From NCBI GenBank assembly GCA_020161245.1, contig JAIUOK010000011.1, positions 1 through 64,000 of the forward strand: a stretch of 64,000 bases of DNA, given 5' to 3'. Positions 60,860 through 64,000 of this stretch are shown here, one piece after another; positions within the stretch are counted from its first letter, which is position 1, and each line of letters begins with the position of its first letter. The position numbers and the translations under genes are program-made. The notes beneath the pieces were generated by a model, which saw nothing but the letters and a program-made list of their open reading frames with translations, was not told the DNA's origin and ran no database searches. This DNA comes from Actinomycetota bacterium. Lineage in GTDB: Bacteria > Actinomycetota > Actinomycetes > S36-B12 > CAIYMF01.

Positions 60860-62592
60860 CTAGAAGGGCGGGGGTTCCTCGTCCCAGACCTCGGAGTGCG
60901 CGGGGTCGTCCGCGGGGTGCCGCGGGCTCGGCAGATCGGGGTCCGGGCGGGCTGATCCGGGGGCGGGTGGTCGTGCGGTGAACCGGACCGGTTCGGCACC
61001 GGCGTGCAGGATCGCGTCGCGCTCCGGCACGGGCAGGAACGCCGGGGGTCTGGAGGTGAAGGTGATCCCGGTGTCGAGGGTGACCTCGACGGGGCCGCCG
61101 GCGTCGCCGGTCGCGGTGATCAGGCCCGCGGTCTTGCGCTGGTGGCACTCCGGGCACAGCAGCCAGGTGTTGTCCGCCGAGGAGGGGCCGCCGAGGCGGA
61201 AGTCGGTCAGGTGGTCCATCTCCCCGGCGGTGAGCCGCCGCCCGCAGCAGCGGCAGCGGTGCCCGTCGCGGTGGGAGTCGTGGGTGCGCACCGGCCTGGG
61301 CAGGTACACCGCGGAGCCGTAGTCGAGCAGGTGCCCCCGCTTGGGGTCGGTCAGGACCCGGCGGACCAGGTCCGGGTGCACGCACAGCGCACGGGCGACT
61401 CCCGCGACCAGGGGTCGCGGCCCTGCCGGGCCAGGTTGTCCTCCACCCCGGCGAGGGTCTTCGCGTCGATCGCGATCGACACGTGCACCTGGGTCGCGGC
61501 CTTCTCGTCCCACTCCACCGACCCGTCCGCGCCGCGGCGGCCGAGGAAGAACGCAGCCGCGCACGAGGCCCGCAGCTCGCCCCACGGCATCGGCGCCGGT
61601 GCCGCAGGCTCGTCGGATGCAGGCTCGTCCGCCGAGGGCTGGGCATCCGTCGCCGAACCGCCGGTCGGCCCGGCGGGCCCGGGCTGCTCGACGTCCGCGG
61701 GCTCGTCGGTCGCGTCGTCGGCCCCAGCCCCCGACGTCGACGACTGCCCGGCCGCGGCCTCGGCGGCTGCGTCGGCCGCTGCCTTCTCTGCGGCCGCCTT
61801 CTCTGCGGCTGCCTTGGCGTTCGCGCGCTGCTCGGCGCGCTGGGCGCGGCGGGCCTGGACCGCGGCGTCGTCGATGACGCCCTTCATCGCGGTGACGGTC
61901 TCGTCGGCGTCGACGATCTGCAGCATCGAGACCCCGTCGCCGAGCCGGATCACGGTGACGCCGCGGGCCCGCTTCGCTCGGGCGCGGCGCTCGGGCGCGG
62001 ACGGGTCATGGAGGGTGACCAGCTCGTTGACGGTGGCACGGAAGTCGCGCAGGTTCGCCACCAGCGCCGCCGGCAGCGCGAGGCGGGCGATCGTGGCGAG
62101 GATGTCGACGTCCTGCAGCCCGAAGGTGGCGTCCACGAGCGTCCAGCAGTGCTGCAGCGTGGTCCGGCCGGCCTCGAGCGCATCGAGCAGGTCCGGGAAG
62201 TGCGCGTCGAGCCAGCGGGCGCGGCAGGCCTCGCCCTCCACCGACTCCTTCGACCGGCCGGTCGACTGCGCGATGGAGTGGAACAGCTGCCGGTCGCGCA
62301 TCGGGCGGGCCTCGTGCTCGCGGCCGATCAGCGCCAGCAGGGCGCGCAGGTCGCGGGCCTGCTGGAAGGGCACCATCCGCCGGGTCGCGGCCAGGAACGC
62401 CAGCGCCGACGCCGTGTCGGGCATGGGCCGCGACCGCAGCGTCTCCAGCAGCTGGTAGTCGCCGACCTGCGCGGGCCGCTCCAGCATCGCGACCACGGTC
62501 TCGGCCGCGTACTGGTCGATCAGGGCGTCGAAGCGCGCCTCGACCACCGACGCGGGAAGATCCGCGGCCGGGGTGCGAGGGCTGGAAGGCAT
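60860..62592 (-). pseudogene. DUF222/HNH endonuclease (13E12-repeat type), frameshifted
   Basis: From ATG 62592 the first frame encodes the DUF222 domain (about 1-400) with a long Ala/Pro/Asp-rich insert (about 260-335), up to GRDPW. The frame then changes by a net loss of one base modulo three near 61405. The second frame continues LVAGVARALCVHPDLVRRVL and holds the HNH zinc domain: CRCCGRRLTAGEMDHLTDF and LLCPECHQRKT, ending at 60860. A lost CTGG repeat unit (-4) would explain the shift, since GACCCCTGGTCG is what remains. Such genes are abundant in actinobacteria. Function is unclear, perhaps a selfish or DNA-processing nuclease. Confidence 0.85.
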
Positions 62593-62732
62593 ACCCAGAA
62601 CCTACCCGAACACCTGTTCGAATGCAAGACACCGAACGCTGATTTCGCTTGCGGCAGAACGGGTTACGGCGGGTGCCATTGATTGAACAGAGCGTCGCAC
62701 CGGGCTGCGGGTGCACCAGACGGCGACACAAC

Positions 62733-62779
62733 GACGGAGGCCCGACAGGGCCGGGTGAGTGCCCTGCCGGACCTCCGTC
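62733..62779 (-). terminator. Terminator of the glutamate decarboxylase gene
   Basis: Arms of 19 nt (62733-62751 and 62761-62779; core GACGGAGG/CCTCCGTC) pair with two mismatches around a 9-nt loop, 21 bases past the stop. Read on the minus strand it follows the gene directly. The rest of 62593-62799 shows no gene. Confidence 0.7.
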
Positions 62780-62799
62780 AGACGCGACAGAGGCGAGCG

Positions 62800-64000
62800 T
62801 CAGTGTGCGAAGCCGCTGGCCTCCTCGGCCGTGAGCGGGTTCGCGGCCGGGTGCTTGTCGAGGTGGGCGAGCGCGTCGCGGTAGTCGTCGAGCAGCAGCG
62901 ACGCGAGATCTCGGCTGACGTCGTGGCGCACGAGGATCCGCTGGATCGCGAGGTCCTCGCGGTGGGCCGGCAGCGTGTACGCCGGCACCTGCCAGCCGCG
63001 CACCCGCAGGCGGTCCGCGAGGTCGAAGAGCGTGAACCCGTGGTCGACGCCCTCCTTGAGCTTCCAGGCCAGTGCCGGGATCCCAGGACCGCGGCCGTCG
63101 AAGATCATCTCGAACGGGCCCATCGCCGCGATCTCGTCGGCGAGGTACTGCGCCGTGGCGTAGCCCGCGTCGTGGATGCGGCGGTAGCCCTCGCGGCCGA
63201 GGCGCAGGAAGTTGTAGTACTGCGCGACCACCGAGCCGCCGGGCCGCGAGAAGTTGAGAGCGAAGGTCGGCATGTCGCCGCCGAGGTAGTTGACGTGGAA
63301 GACGAGGTCCTCGGGCAGGTCGGCGGCGTCGCGCCACACGACCCAGCCGACGCCGAGCGGCGCGAGCCCGAACTTGTGGCCCGAGGCGTTGATCGACTTC
63401 ACCCGCGGCAGGCGGAAGTCCCAGAGCAGGTCGGGCTGGCAGAACGGTGCGACGAACCCGCCGCTCGCGCCGTCGACGTGGATCGGCACGTCGAGGCCGG
63501 TGCGGGCCTGCAGGTCGTCGAGGGCGGCGGCGACGTCGGCCACCGGCTCGTACTGGCAGGTGAAGGTGACGCCGAGGGTCGGCACGACGCCGATGGTGTT
63601 CTCGTCGACGCGGGCGAGCACCTCGTCGGGCGTCATGAGGAGGCGGTCGCCCTCCATCGGGATCTCGCGCAGCTCGACGTCCCAGTAGCGCGCGAACTTG
63701 TGCCAGCACACCTGCACGGGGCCGGTGATGAGGTTCGGCGTCGCGGTGTCCTTGCCCTCGGCGCGGCGCTTGGCCCGCCAGCGCCACAGCATCGCCATGC
63801 CGCCGAGCATCGCGGCCTCGCTGGAGCCGGTGGTCGACGTGCCGACGGTGTTCTCGGCGTCGGGGCTGTTCCAGAGGTCGGCGAGCATGTGCACGCAGCG
63901 GGCCTCGATCGCCGCGGTCTGGGGGTACTCGTCCTTGTCGATCATGTTCTTGTCGAGGCAGATGTCCATGAGGGCGTGGACCTCGGGCTCGAGCCAGGTC
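62800..64000 (-). CDS. Glutamate decarboxylase, 3' part (runs off the window)
   Basis: The visible 399 residues are the main body of a PLP-dependent glutamate decarboxylase, which turns glutamate into GABA and consumes a proton. Signatures are [53 protein letters not shown] and the PLP-lysine motif [13 protein letters not shown]. The C-terminus EEASGFAH lacks the long calmodulin-type extension of plant forms, as expected in bacteria. The 5' end lies beyond 64000, where the codon run [10 protein letters not shown] continues into the gene. About 60-70 N-terminal residues are missing. Confidence 0.93.
   Translation of the reverse strand, partial: TWLEPEVHALMDICLDKNMIDKDEYPQTAAIEARCVHMLADLWNSPDAENTVGTSTTGSSEAAMLGGMAMLWRWRAKRRAEGKDTATPNLITGPVQVCWHKFARYWDVELREIPMEGDRLLMTPDEVLARVDENTIGVVPTLGVTFTCQYEPVADVAAALDDLQARTGLDVPIHVDGASGGFVAPFCQPDLLWDFRLPRVKSINASGHKFGLAPLGVGWVVWRDAADLPEDLVFHVNYLGGDMPTFALNFSRPGGSVVAQYYNFLRLGREGYRRIHDAGYATAQYLADEIAAMGPFEMIFDGRGPGIPALAWKLKEGVDHGFTLFDLADRLRVRGWQVPAYTLPAHREDLAIQRILVRHDVSRDLASLLLDDYRDALAHLDKHPAANPLTAEEASGFAH

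Overview
The window is chromosomal DNA from a very GC-rich (clearly above 70 percent) Gram-positive actinobacterium. This rests on codon use with G or C at almost every third position, frequent GTG starts, an actinobacterial-type DUF3263 protein, a DUF222/HNH endonuclease, a DesA3-type acyl desaturase with its flavin/ferredoxin reductase, SigE-family sigma factors and mycothiol-era redox genes. The order or genus cannot be fixed from this sequence alone.

Layout. 317-9412 (+): a patatin-like esterase, then a form I aerobic carbon monoxide dehydrogenase locus (coxG, then coxM-coxS-coxL, an XdhC/CoxF maturation protein fused to a YHS domain, a MoxR ATPase CoxD and a VWA protein CoxE). 9477-15214 (-): a Tat-exported DyP peroxidase, a PCuAC copper chaperone and a membrane protein, then a threonine aldolase and a secreted zinc metalloprotease. 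15308-16158: oligoribonuclease and tRNA-His. 16132-25098: a roughly 9 kb integrative element in the 3' end of tRNA-His, bounded by a 27-bp direct repeat, with a frameshifted tyrosine integrase, an IS110 transposase, a SigE/anti-sigma pair, an ImmA-like metallopeptidase, a diguanylate cyclase and small zinc-ribbon proteins. 25363-28312: an isochorismatase-type hydrolase, a DUF2892 membrane protein, a sigma factor fused to a zinc-finger anti-sigma domain, and an AGE-family epimerase.

28377-37745 (-) is the most unusual part. A trimethylamine-dehydrogenase-like flavoprotein lies downstream of a tightly overlapped seven-gene operon: tusA, flpD/mvhD, dsrE2, an HdrA with an inserted NfnB/GltD-type NAD(P)H module, a second HdrA, an 83-residue protein, and a QmoC-like membrane iron-sulfur subunit. 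My reading is a Qmo/Hdr-like complex joining sulfane-sulfur carriers, NAD(P)H and the quinone pool. Two CsoR/CstR-type palindromes with identical half-sites lie between this operon and a divergent malic enzyme gene.

39889-49423 holds peroxide defence (glutathione peroxidase, a frameshifted ohr, OhrR), a cation/proton antiporter, a glycosyltransferase, a glycogen-debranching-type enzyme, an OmpR-type two-component system with a lipoprotein, and an SDR. 49513-53050 is a DesA3-like desaturase, its reductase and a PucR-type regulator. 53100-60756 has a SulP transporter, a tandem glycine riboswitch ahead of a TRIC/UPF0126 membrane protein, a TetR regulator, a ferredoxin-reductase-like flavoprotein, an alditol oxidase, an AEC-type carrier and a VOC protein. 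The window ends in a frameshifted DUF222/HNH gene and the 3' part of a glutamate decarboxylase gene.

Five genes carry apparent frameshifts, each a net loss of one base modulo three. Three lie in the integrative element; ohr and the HNH gene are outside it. Gene decay and consensus error cannot be told apart here.
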